DNA of 47,201 nt from the NCBI GenBank assembly GCA_025359105.1, contig JANYHK010000082.1, positions 1 to 47,201 of the forward strand. The letters run 5' to 3'. The notes under the pieces were generated by a model. It did no database searches and was not told where the DNA came from. It was given only the letters and a program-made list of their open reading frames with translations. Origin of the DNA: Myxococcales bacterium (lineage in GTDB: Bacteria > Myxococcota_A > Polyangia > Polyangiales > Polyangiaceae). Below, piece after piece: positions 16,907 to 24,154 of the stretch (position 1 is its first letter; each line of letters begins with the position of its first letter). The translations under genes and the position numbers were made by a program.

Positions 16907-17161
16907 CTAATAGGTGCAGACGAAGGCGCAGTACGTGCCGTACGGAAAGTCCTGCTGCTGACAGGCTTGCATGGGGAGCGGGCAGTAGTCTCCGCCGGGG
17001 TCGCGCGGCTTCCGTTGCGGCGAGACCGTTCCTTCGGGTGCGGGTGCGGGCGCGGACGTGGGCTCCGTGGGGCCTTGCGGCGGAGGATCACTCGGCGCGC
17101 CCGAGCAGGCGATGAGGGTGGCCGCCGCAAGCGTGGCGAGAGTCTTCGCGATGATCTTCAT
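16907..17161 (-). CDS. Small Cys-containing lipoprotein
   Basis: The 84-aa product starts MKIIAKTLATLAAATLIAC (lipobox LIAC), has a Pro/Ala/Thr-rich linker and ends in a small Cys domain (YCPLPMQACQQQDFPYGTYC, then AFVCTY). AGGGAG lies 8 nt before the ATG at 17161; the same frame is open further upstream without protein character. The four C-terminal Cys probably form two disulfides outside the cytoplasm. It is divergent from the FHA-AAA+ regulator at 17409 and precedes the other small lipoprotein, so the regulator may control this pair. Confidence 0.75.
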   Translation of the reverse strand: MKIIAKTLATLAAATLIACSGAPSDPPPQGPTEPTSAPAPAPEGTVSPQRKPRDPGGDYCPLPMQACQQQDFPYGTYCAFVCTY

Positions 17162-17394
17162 GACGTTCGTTTCTCCCTGTTGGACTTCGATTCGTTTGCG
17201 CACTCGCCGAGGGCGCACCGCTCGGCTTCCTTCGCGCTGGTGCTGCCCCCTAAGCACCGCGCGTGCCATGCGGATCGAAGCCCAGACACGCGAAAATAGG
17301 CTTCTTCTGCGGCGCCTACGCGCATGCCGCACGGTGCGGCACGGTGCCAGGCACGCGCGCAAGCGCCCGAGGCTATGCGCGGCGTACGTTCGGC

Positions 17395-17400
17395 TATGCT
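17395..17400 (+). promoter_or_regulatory. Candidate -10 box (TATGCT), leaderless start
   Basis: TATGCT ends 8 nt before the ATG at 17409, with no Shine-Dalgarno sequence. A second TATGC lies at about 17373, inside a repeated GGCTATGC phrase; the downstream copy is better placed. Confidence 0.45.
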
Positions 17401-17408
17401 GCGCCGGA

Positions 17409-18881
17409 ATGACCGACGCCAAGACGCTCGACGCCGAGAGCGTGACGCAGTCCGGTGAGAATGACGGGCCGGACGCCGTCTCCACGACGCACGTGCTGGT
17501 CCTCGCGTGGTGCGCGGCGCAGCCGGCGCGCGTCGGCGAAGCGCTCGCGCCGATCGGCGACGCCACCCACGTGTTCGGGCGCGGCGAGGTGCGCGCGGAC
17601 GAGGCAGCGCCGCGCATCCTTCTCACCCGTCATCGCCCCGGACTCCCCTCCGCCGTGGGCGAGCCGCTCGACGATCCTTTCGTGTCCCGTCAGCAGCTCG
17701 ATCTCTCGAACCACGAGAGCGGGATGCGCGTCGTCGGCACCGGAAAGCGGGCGCTCGTCGTCGGGGGCAAGCAGGTGACGCGCGCGGTCGTGCGCCCGGG
17801 AGAGACGCTCGAGATCAAAGGCCAGCTCCTGTTCGTCTGCGTTCGGCGGCCGCGCGAGGTCGCGCCGCTCAGAAACGTGCGCGAACCACAGGCGTTCGGC
17901 GAGCCCGATGCGCAAGGCTACGTCGGCGAGAGCGTCGCGGCGTGGGGGCTGCGCGATCGGCTCGCGTTCATTGCACGACGCGAGGGCCACGTCCTCCTGC
18001 TCGGCCCGAGCGGGAGCGGCAAGGAGCTCGCGGCGCAGGCGATCCACGCGCAGTCTGCGCGCGCCATCAAAAAGCTCGTCGCGCGAAACGCCGCGACGTT
18101 CCCCTCGGGGCTCATCGACGCGGAGCTCTTCGGAAACGTCGCGAGCTACCCGAACGCGGGGATGCCGGAGCGCCCGGGCCTGATGGGCGAGGCGGACGGA
18201 TCGACGCTGTTCCTCGACGAGATCGGCGAGCTCCCAGAGAGCCTGCAGACCCACTTCTTGCGTGTCCTGGACGAGCACGGCGAGTACCAACGCCTCGGCG
18301 ACGCGCGCCGCCGCAAGACCGACCTGCGCCTCATCGCCGCGACGAATCGACCCATCGATCACTTGAAGGTCGATCTCGCAGCTCGCTTGCGGCTGCGCCT
18401 CGAGCTCCCTGGTCTCAACGATCGCGTCGAGGACATCGCGCTCCTCGTTCGCCACCTCCTTCGCGTCGCGGCGCTGAGGGATCGCGAGATCGGCGAACGC
18501 TTCCTCGCGGGCTGGGACGGCAGACGCGGCGAGCCTCGCCTCTCGCTCGATCTGGTGCGCGCCATCGTGACCCACACTTACGTTACACACGTGCGCGAGC
18601 TCGACGCCCTCCTTTGGTCGTCGCTCACGACGAGCCCCGGCGACGTGGCCCAGCTGACCGACGACGTGCGGCGCGATCTCGCCGCGGGGGCGGCGCGCGT
18701 GTCGTCCCGCGCCCCAGCGGTCAACAGCGCGGACATCACCGAGGAGCAGCTGCGCGCGGCGATGGTCAAGCACAACGGCGTGAAGGATCGCGTCTGGAGG
18801 GAGCTCGGGCTCGCGAGCCGCTTCGTGCTCCGTCGGCTCCTGGAGAGGTACGGGATTGGCGACGCCGAGGACGGCGGCTAG
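17409..18881 (+). CDS. FHA-domain AAA+ enhancer-binding-protein-like regulator lacking GAFTGA
   Basis: The 490-aa protein has an N-terminal FHA-like domain (about 55-145; VFGRG, SRQQLDLS), which in this class binds phosphothreonine from Ser/Thr kinases. A sigma-54-type AAA+ domain follows (Walker A GPSGSGKE 199-206, Walker B LFLDEIGEL 267-275, sensor I AATNRP) and a degenerate Fis-like C terminus. The sigma-54 contact loop is missing: after AELFG comes NVASYPNAGM where GAFTGA is normally found. The ATPase core is kept, so it may oligomerise but not remodel sigma-54 holoenzyme in the usual way. The start at 17409 has TATGCT 8 nt upstream; the frame is open earlier but reads as noise. Nearby kinases are likely input. 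Confidence 0.88.
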   Translation: MTDAKTLDAESVTQSGENDGPDAVSTTHVLVLAWCAAQPARVGEALAPIGDATHVFGRGEVRADEAAPRILLTRHRPGLPSAVGEPLDDPFVSRQQLDLSNHESGMRVVGTGKRALVVGGKQVTRAVVRPGETLEIKGQLLFVCVRRPREVAPLRNVREPQAFGEPDAQGYVGESVAAWGLRDRLAFIARREGHVLLLGPSGSGKELAAQAIHAQSARAIKKLVARNAATFPSGLIDAELFGNVASYPNAGMPERPGLMGEADGSTLFLDEIGELPESLQTHFLRVLDEHGEYQRLGDARRRKTDLRLIAATNRPIDHLKVDLAARLRLRLELPGLNDRVEDIALLVRHLLRVAALRDREIGERFLAGWDGRRGEPRLSLDLVRAIVTHTYVTHVRELDALLWSSLTTSPGDVAQLTDDVRRDLAAGAARVSSRAPAVNSADITEEQLRAAMVKHNGVKDRVWRELGLASRFVLRRLLERYGIGDAEDGG

Positions 18882-18979
18882 CTCATGGTCGATGACGCCA
18901 CGCTCGATCCGAACGGCTCGCCGGAAGGCGAAGCGCGCCCCGATGCCGCGGCGCGACGGACGAAGAGAAAATCCGGAAC

Positions 18980-19204
18980 ATGTTTGAGCGCGCGCGCGTG
19001 CTCCTCGCAGCCGCCGGGGCGTCGTTCGACGACGTCATCGACGCGATGACGGACGAACAGGCCGCCAAGGTTCTGAACACGTTTCGTCGCGTCGGAAATC
19101 TGTCCGCCGACACCTCGTACCAGCGAGATCGCCAGCGTGTGGCGGATGCGCTCGAACGGTTTGCGAACAGCAACGCGGAGATCCTGGCCGAGCTCGCCAA
19201 GTAA
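18980..19204 (+). CDS. Putative antitoxin of Doc-type pair, possibly with a shifted N terminus
   Basis: The 74-aa product from ATG 18980 (MFERARVLLAAAGASFDDVI) is helical, and its stop overlaps the Doc-like start as TAATG, the layout of a phd/doc-type operon. The frame also reads well just upstream (TDEEKIRN before the Met), while an ATG at 18885 in another frame gives a protein-like MVDDATLDPNGSPEGEARPD. The two join by a one-base change near 18950-18960. The true gene may therefore start at 18885 and carry a frameshift. It has no clear homology to Phd by eye, so the antitoxin role rests on gene order. Confidence 0.5.
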   Translation: MFERARVLLAAAGASFDDVIDAMTDEQAAKVLNTFRRVGNLSADTSYQRDRQRVADALERFANSNAEILAELAK

Positions 19205-19530
19205 TGCGAGTGAGCGACGTCGTCTTCCTCGAAGTGGAAGACGTGGAGCGGGCCCACGCGCTTTCGCTCGCTCGGTTCGGCGGGCTCGACGGAGTGCGTG
19301 ATCCCGGGCTCCTCGCGTCTGCAGTGGCGGCAGTACGAAGCCGTCGGAGACGAAGTAGCGCTCGAGGATTGAGCCCTCCTCGATCGAGCGCGGCTGCGAG
19401 CGCGCCGGCGGCAGGAGGCCCCGCGGTGCGGTGGAGAGGGGCTCGTGGAGCGCCGCGAAGGGACGGCGGCGAGTCGAGGGATTCGGGAGGGCCCTGGACG
19501 GATGCTCTGGTAGTGTCGCGGCCGGGATGA
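19204..19530 (+). pseudogene. Doc/Fic-type toxin, truncated after about 43 residues
   Basis: The N terminus (VSDVVFLEVEDVERAHALSL, then FGGLDGVRDPGLLASAVAA) matches the opening of death-on-curing proteins, Fic-fold enzymes that phosphorylate EF-Tu and are held by an antitoxin. After A43 (about 19332) the sequence changes abruptly to low-complexity Arg/Ser/Ala. The catalytic HPFxDGNKR loop is absent in all frames, so the product cannot be an active toxin. The opposite strand past the junction has a short protein-like frame (SILERYFVSDGFVLPPL) of unknown origin, consistent with a rearrangement. The nominal stop at 19530 overlaps the next start as ATGA. Confidence 0.7.
19511..19516 (+). promoter_or_regulatory. 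Candidate -10 box (TAGTGT)
   Basis: TAGTGT ends 10 nt before the ATG at 19527; the spacer CGCGGCCGGG has no good Shine-Dalgarno match. It fits the recurring near-start TANNNT pattern. Confidence 0.35.
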
Positions 19531-20066
19531 TTCTGTCCGAAGCCGTCGGCGGAAGCTTGATGTACGTCGTCGAGTCGCTGGTCGTCGTGCTCGCGCTCGC
19601 ATGGCGCTTTTTCCCGCCCAAGCGATGGTGGGGCCACCTCCTCCTCTCAAGCGGCATCGTGGCGTGCTTCCTCGGCGGCTTCCGGATCGACAACCTTGGC
19701 TCGCACGTCGCCATCGTGAAGATTGGTGCCCCCGGGCAGCCGGTCCAGAAGACCCGGGGACGCCTGTACTACGGCATGACGTACACGCTGCAGAACGGCA
19801 CGACGATCCGCATCGAGCCGGCGCAGGGCAGGCTCGATTGGGTCATCGTGAACGACTCGAGCCGAACGCTCCGTCTCGAGTCGCAGCAGTACGCGACCAG
19901 CAAGGCGTACGCCCTGCCCAATGATCGCCCCGAGACCATCGCGCCCTTCACGGTGAAGACGGACGGCCCCCCCATCGACGCCATCGGCCCCGACGAGCGC
20001 CTACCGGCAAGGACCCGAGGGCCGCTGAACGAGACGTTCCTCTTCCACCTCACGTGGGACAGATAG
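19527..20066 (+). CDS. Small membrane protein of unknown function
   Basis: The 179-aa protein has one or two N-terminal membrane segments (MYVVESLVVVLALAWRFF and WGHLLLSSGIVACFLGGF) and then an extracytoplasmic beta-rich part (VAIVKIGAPGQPVQKTRGRL, YTLQNGTTIRIEPAQG). The later part discusses no known motif. An alternative start is the ATG at 19560. It begins inside the end of the truncated Doc frame but has its own TANNNT box, so it is probably independent of the toxin remnant. It is followed after 24 nt by another unknown gene on the same strand. Confidence 0.65.
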   Translation: MILSEAVGGSLMYVVESLVVVLALAWRFFPPKRWWGHLLLSSGIVACFLGGFRIDNLGSHVAIVKIGAPGQPVQKTRGRLYYGMTYTLQNGTTIRIEPAQGRLDWVIVNDSSRTLRLESQQYATSKAYALPNDRPETIAPFTVKTDGPPIDAIGPDERLPARTRGPLNETFLFHLTWDR

Positions 20067-20078
20067 ATCAAGGCCGCG

Positions 20079-20084
20079 TAGCCT
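20079..20084 (+). promoter_or_regulatory. Candidate -10 box (TAGCCT)
   Basis: TAGCCT ends 6 nt before the ATG at 20091. The spacer TGCGGG is not a clear ribosome-binding site. Confidence 0.35.
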
Positions 20085-20090
20085 TGCGGG

Positions 20091-20807
20091 ATGGCAAAGC
20101 GCCCGACGCTCGGCACGATTCGCTTCACCGGAAACCCCTGGCCGAAAGGTCACGCCATCGAGAAGCTCGCGTGGAGCGGCCGTCTCGATCCGAAGACCGG
20201 CGTCTGGTTCGATCTGCACCTCGAGACGGCCGACTTCGACGCGAACGACAAGTCGCGAGACGACGACGACGAGGATGGCGACGACGACTGGAAGTCCAAG
20301 ATGGTCTGGGAGAACTACGGGAGCGGCGTGCTCTCCTCGACGAAGTGGGAGAAAGAGCACACGGGCTTCCTCGTCGGCACGCGCAAGGCGCCGCTCGATT
20401 TCTCCGCCTCCGGCCTCGCCAGGAAATCCTTCGTGGTCGATCCCGCGCCCCTCCCGAAGAGACGCGCGTTCGGTCTCTACGCGATCGGTCACAACACGCC
20501 CGGCAACCACGAGATCCGCTTCAAGCCCGCAGGCCGTGGCCCCTCGTTCGAGCATGCGGCCATCGAGTGGTCCGGCAAGCTCTCCCTTCGCTTCGACGTT
20601 CACGGCAAGGACGCAAAGCTCGATCACGCGTTCGCCGTCGCCATCCCCAAGGCGACCTTCGAAGGCTTCCGCGTTGCCAACGGCGTCTCGGTCGCCGCCG
20701 CGCGCGCCGCGGTCGCCGCGTTCGTTCGCGAACCCACGACGTTCGACTTCGTGAAGCGCAAGGGAAAGCTCTGGGCCGTTCCGTCCAAGAAGGCCCGCAG
20801 CGCGTAG
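20091..20807 (+). CDS. Hypothetical cytoplasmic protein
   Basis: The 238-aa protein starts MAKRPTLGTIRFTGNPWPKG and has no signal peptide or membrane segment. It contains an acidic run (KSRDDDDEDGDDDWKSK, about 55-71) and a central aromatic region with FGLYAIGHNTPGNHEIRF. The tail is basic (FVKRKGKLWAVPSKK). No family is recognised. It lies 24 nt after the small membrane protein gene and directly before a LysR remnant. Base composition matches its neighbours. Confidence 0.7.
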   Translation: MAKRPTLGTIRFTGNPWPKGHAIEKLAWSGRLDPKTGVWFDLHLETADFDANDKSRDDDDEDGDDDWKSKMVWENYGSGVLSSTKWEKEHTGFLVGTRKAPLDFSASGLARKSFVVDPAPLPKRRAFGLYAIGHNTPGNHEIRFKPAGRGPSFEHAAIEWSGKLSLRFDVHGKDAKLDHAFAVAIPKATFEGFRVANGVSVAAARAAVAAFVREPTTFDFVKRKGKLWAVPSKKARSA

Positions 20808-20812
20808 CCAGG

Positions 20813-21028
20813 AGGTTTGCCCGTTGCTGCGCGGACGACCTGCGACACAAGCGGCTCGTCCCGGTTCTCGGTGCGCGCGCGATCGACGTTGGATCCGTTT
20901 TGCTCCTGTACCCCGCACACCGCTTCTTGCCGGCTCGCGTTCGCGCTTTCGTCGACCTCGCGCGCGAGCGCTTCGCCGCGGCGCCTCCGTGGGAGCCGAG
21001 GCTGCCCGCGCGCCGGGCCTCAAAATGA
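20813..21028 (+). pseudogene. LysR-family regulator C-terminal remnant
   Basis: A frame overlapping the end of the previous gene reads ADDLRHKRLVPVLGARAIDV and then YPAHRFLPARVRAFVDLARE before the stop at 21028. This is the usual C terminus of LysR effector-binding domains (...YP..R..P.RVRAFVDF...). The HTH and most of the effector domain are missing, with no start codon or promoter, so it is a scar. An intact ancestor may have controlled the GST and oxidoreductase genes now lying on the opposite strand just downstream, as LysR regulators often flank such genes; this is inference. Confidence 0.65.
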
Positions 21029-21108
21029 CCGGCAGCGATGAACGCTAGTCTGGCGCCCACCGCCTCCGGCCGCGGCCGCGTCGGCTCGCATCGTAGGTTC
21101 GCCCAGGG

Positions 21109-21750
21109 TCAGCGCGGTGTCTCGCCGCCGTTGGGCAGGGCTTCGGTGGCCCCGGGATGGCCGAGAGGTGGAGCCGTTGCCGCGACGGCCGGACGGGCGC
21201 TCCAGACTTCGAACCATGCGCCAAGGTCGGGGTGGCGGTCCCGCCAGTTCACCGCCGCGTACCGACGATCGAGGTACCACAACGCGCAACCAACGCTGAT
21301 GCTGCCGATGGTGACGGTATCGCGCAGGGCGCTCACGTGGATGGCCAGTTCGCTCAGCGTACGATGCACGGCTGCCTCGTAGCGAGCGATCCAGTACGCA
21401 GAGCGGAGCGATTCGGGGCGCAGCGTCTCCAGGCGCCGCAACACGGTGGCGTCCATCATGCCGTCGCCGAGCGCCTGCAGCTGGAGCGTGCGCCAGTCAC
21501 CGTCCGGATGAAGTTTCGGGCCATCGTGGAGGCTGTCGAGGTAGGCGCAGATCAGCGGCGAGTCGACGAGCGTGCGGTCGACAAGAACGAGCGCCGGTAT
21601 TTTTCCGAGAGGGTTATGTCCGGCCACCACGCCGTCGTCGGCGAGCGGATTGGCGTTCACGAGCTGGAGGCGATCGGCCACCCCCACTTCGATCGCGGCG
21701 ATGCGAACTTTGCGCGCGAACGGTGAGGTGGGGAAGGACACGAGTTTCAT
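21109..21750 (-). CDS. Glutathione S-transferase family protein
   Basis: The 213-aa protein has a thioredoxin-fold N-terminal domain (MKLVSFPTSPFARKVRIAA) with the glutathione-site Ser region, the cis-Pro segment NPLGKIPALV and the D-S pair in DSPLICAYLD. A helical C-terminal domain follows (YWIARYEAAVHRTLSELA; ISVGCALWYLD). The length is usual for bacterial GSTs. The likely role is glutathione conjugation or reduction of electrophiles; the substrate is unknown. It precedes the MDR oxidoreductase on the opposite edge of a 125-bp gap, both reading leftward. GGAGAG upstream supports the ATG at 21750. Confidence 0.9.
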   Translation of the reverse strand: MKLVSFPTSPFARKVRIAAIEVGVADRLQLVNANPLADDGVVAGHNPLGKIPALVLVDRTLVDSPLICAYLDSLHDGPKLHPDGDWRTLQLQALGDGMMDATVLRRLETLRPESLRSAYWIARYEAAVHRTLSELAIHVSALRDTVTIGSISVGCALWYLDRRYAAVNWRDRHPDLGAWFEVWSARPAVAATAPPLGHPGATEALPNGGETPR

Positions 21751-21875
21751 GCGGCGGGCTCTCCGTTCAGCTCCTCAGCTTGGCGGCAAATTGAGGCACC
21801 ATAGCAGCGCGCGGAAGCGATGAATCTATTTGCCCTTGCGAGACAGCACCAGGTTGGGAGCGCCGGGCCCTCGAG

Positions 21876-22874
21876 TCACTCCACGACGACGACCATCTTG
21901 CCGTTGGCGGTGTTGTCATCCATCGCGTGGTGGGCCTCCCGCAGCGCCTCGAAGCGGAAGGTCGGTCCCACCTTCAATCGAATCGCGCCCCGCTCGACCA
22001 GCGTGACGTACTCCTGAAGTTGGGCCGCGGTGATGTCCTCCGAGCCACCCGAGTACGTCGTGAGCTTCACCCCGGTGGGGATGGCGCCCATCGGCTCGAA
22101 TCGCTCGAGGATCCACTGGCCGCCGAGCATGCCCGTCATGCACACGACGCCACCGGGCGCGGCGCAGCGAAGGGAGTCGCGCAGGGTGCTCGCGCCAATC
22201 AACTCGAGCACCCTGTTCACCCCGCCCGGGAAGCGCTCGCGCACCGCAGCGTGGAGCGACTCGGACTCGAGAAGCACGTGGTCGGCGCCCGCCGCGCGCA
22301 GCATCGCGACCTTCGACTCCCCGCGGGTGGTGCTCGCCACCTGCAGGCCCGCCCGCTTTCCCAAAGCCAGCGCAGCCAACCCGACAGAGGACGTGCCGCC
22401 GCGAATGAGGAGGGTCTTCGCGCGCTCGATCTCCAGGCCAAGGTGAAGGCTGCCGTGCGTCGTCTGCAGCATCTCAGGCAGCGCCCCCAGGATCGGCCAG
22501 TCGAGCTGGGTCGACAACGCAAACACGTGCGCCCGCGGCACCCGGGTGTACTCCGCGTACGAGCCATCGAAGGCGCGGCCCATGCCCCCCATCATCGCGG
22601 CGACGCGTTGGCCCGGCTGAAGGTCGGTGCCGGGCGCCGCCACCACCTCGCCCACGCACTCGATGCCCAGCACGCGTGGAAACTTCACCGAGGGGGAGTC
22701 ACCGCGGCGGGTGAACCATTCGGAGCGGTTGAGCCCGAAAGCGCGCACGCGAATCAGGACGGAGCCCGTCACACGCTCGGGCTTGGGCACCTCGCGCAGC
22801 TCGAGCTTCTCGGGACCGCCCGCGTCTTCGATGATCCACGCACGCATGGTGTTGTTTCTGGGCGCCGAGCTCAT
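21876..22874 (-). CDS. Zinc-independent MDR alcohol dehydrogenase / quinone oxidoreductase
   Basis: The 332-aa protein has a GroES-like N-terminal domain (VRAFGLNRSEWFTRRG, PRVLGIECVGEVVAAPGTDL) and a Rossmann NAD(P)H-binding domain with IRGGTSSVGLAALALGKRAG. The Cys and His ligands of zinc-dependent alcohol dehydrogenases are absent, which places it with NADPH:quinone oxidoreductases and enoyl reductases. It probably reduces quinones or unsaturated carbonyls with NADPH. The ATG at 22874 has AAGGTGG 6 nt upstream; an inner ATG at 22847 has none. Downstream is the GST gene, so a shared detoxification role is plausible. Confidence 0.9.
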   Translation of the reverse strand: MSSAPRNNTMRAWIIEDAGGPEKLELREVPKPERVTGSVLIRVRAFGLNRSEWFTRRGDSPSVKFPRVLGIECVGEVVAAPGTDLQPGQRVAAMMGGMGRAFDGSYAEYTRVPRAHVFALSTQLDWPILGALPEMLQTTHGSLHLGLEIERAKTLLIRGGTSSVGLAALALGKRAGLQVASTTRGESKVAMLRAAGADHVLLESESLHAAVRERFPGGVNRVLELIGASTLRDSLRCAAPGGVVCMTGMLGGQWILERFEPMGAIPTGVKLTTYSGGSEDITAAQLQEYVTLVERGAIRLKVGPTFRFEALREAHHAMDDNTANGKMVVVVE

Positions 22875-23057
22875 GGGATCCCACCTTCAGGAGTGTGCAG
22901 GCCGGTTGATCGCGAAAAGGTAGCGGGTACGGGAAGCTACTCCCCGAGCCCCATTCCTCGGGCCTCGACCGCGCACGCAGCCGCGCACGCGCACCCGAGC
23001 CCCGACCACGCGATCCCGCTCGACTCGCGTGCGCGTGCGCGGCTGCGCGGCGCTTCC

Positions 23058-23876
23058 TCACCGCTCCTCACAAGCCCGAAGCACGAGCGACTCCTCACTC
23101 GCTTCCTCGTTGACGATGGCGTCCAGCGCTACACGAAGTCGCTCGTTGGCCGTGGCCGACACGGCGACGCGGATGCGCGGCGCGGCTTGGTCGGGACCAA
23201 GTGCACGAAGCGCGAGCGCCGCGCCGATTCGCTGATCGGGAGGAGCGGCGCCATCTCCGAGGATGGCCTGAAGGTCCTCGCGGTCGAACGACGGCTCGCG
23301 AAAGGTGCCGGCGCCCCCGGCGACGCGAACGATCGCCTCGTTCCACTGGGAGAACGAGCGCCCCTGGCGGCCGAGCGCCGCGATGCTCGGGCGAGCGCCG
23401 CGGTAGCCACGAAACGCATCGGCGATGGCGCGCGCCAGGGCGACTGCGACCGTGTCGTCGTCAGGCAGCGTTCCCAAGTCGTGTGCCTTTCCCTTCTTCC
23501 GGTGCAAGCGAACGGTCCCCGGAAGGTGCTCCATCTTCTCCACGTCGGAGTACGCGATGAACACCTGGCGTGGACTCCCGACGATACGAACGCCGTCCGA
23601 CCCCACGATGACGCGCGGACAGGCGAAGCGGCGCACCACCAGGAGGGCGACGAGCGCGCCGATGAGAGGCAGGCCGAGCAAGCACCACGCGTATCCCGGC
23701 GGCACGACCGCGACACCATCGGCGCCATGCGGCAAGAGGGAGGCGGTCGCGACGAGCGCAACAGCGAGCGTCGCGATGAACGCAACCCAGCCCACGAAGA
23801 ACATTGGAATTCGCGAGCGCAGGCGCACGGAGACAGCCGCCGTGCTTCGCAAACTCGCCGCCTCGGGCTCCACCAC
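23058..23876 (-). CDS. Membrane protein with two N-terminal helices and a PH-like region
   Basis: The 272-aa protein has two membrane segments (IPMFFVGWVAFIATLAVALV, about 23-45, and WCLLGLPLIGALVALLVV, about 63-81). A short beta-rich cytoplasmic segment follows, typical of bacterial PH-like domains (VIVGSDGVRIVGSPRQVFIA, YSDVEKME), then a helical tail (LGPDQAAPRIRVAVSATANE). The start is the first of two GTG codons, with TAAACT 7 nt upstream. It is divergent from the propeller kinase at 24155. No function is known. Confidence 0.7.
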   Translation of the reverse strand: MVEPEAASLRSTAAVSVRLRSRIPMFFVGWVAFIATLAVALVATASLLPHGADGVAVVPPGYAWCLLGLPLIGALVALLVVRRFACPRVIVGSDGVRIVGSPRQVFIAYSDVEKMEHLPGTVRLHRKKGKAHDLGTLPDDDTVAVALARAIADAFRGYRGARPSIAALGRQGRSFSQWNEAIVRVAGGAGTFREPSFDREDLQAILGDGAAPPDQRIGAALALRALGPDQAAPRIRVAVSATANERLRVALDAIVNEEASEESLVLRACEER

Positions 23877-23883
23877 GCAGTCG

Positions 23884-23889
23884 AGTTTA
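23884..23889 (-). promoter_or_regulatory. Candidate -10 box (TAAACT), leaderless start
   Basis: On the minus strand TAAACT ends 7 nt before the GTG at 23876, with no Shine-Dalgarno sequence in CGACTGC. Confidence 0.45.
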
Positions 23890-24140
23890 GCAGCAGGAAG
23901 GAGGATGCCCCCTAGTCCGTGGATCTGTCAACTCGCCGCCGCCCCTTCGTGGCGCTCCCCCGTTTGCGCTACCTTCTCGCCGTCGCTGGGGATGCACGAT
24001 CTAGCGTCGTTCACGCCCCGTCGCGAGGCCAGACGAGGGGCGCGACGTCGGGGTCCTTCCGAGAGACATCCGCGCGGAGCATACGCGAGCACGTCGGCGC
24101 ATCGCGCGTTTCGGGCATGAACGCGCAAAGCCGTCTCTGC
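23890..24140. other. Intergenic stretch between divergent genes
   Basis: About 250 bp between the membrane protein and the kinase. No gene-like frame, tandem repeat or hairpin with a T tract is seen. It must hold upstream promoter elements for both flanking genes, but no -35 motif could be recognised. Confidence 0.4.
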
Positions 24141-24146
24141 TAACCT
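24141..24146 (+). promoter_or_regulatory. Candidate -10 box (TAACCT), leaderless start
   Basis: TAACCT ends 8 nt before the GTG at 24155. The same hexamer with the same 8-nt spacing precedes the FHA regulator start at 37264 on the other strand. Confidence 0.45.
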
Positions 24147-24154
24147 GGGCCGGC

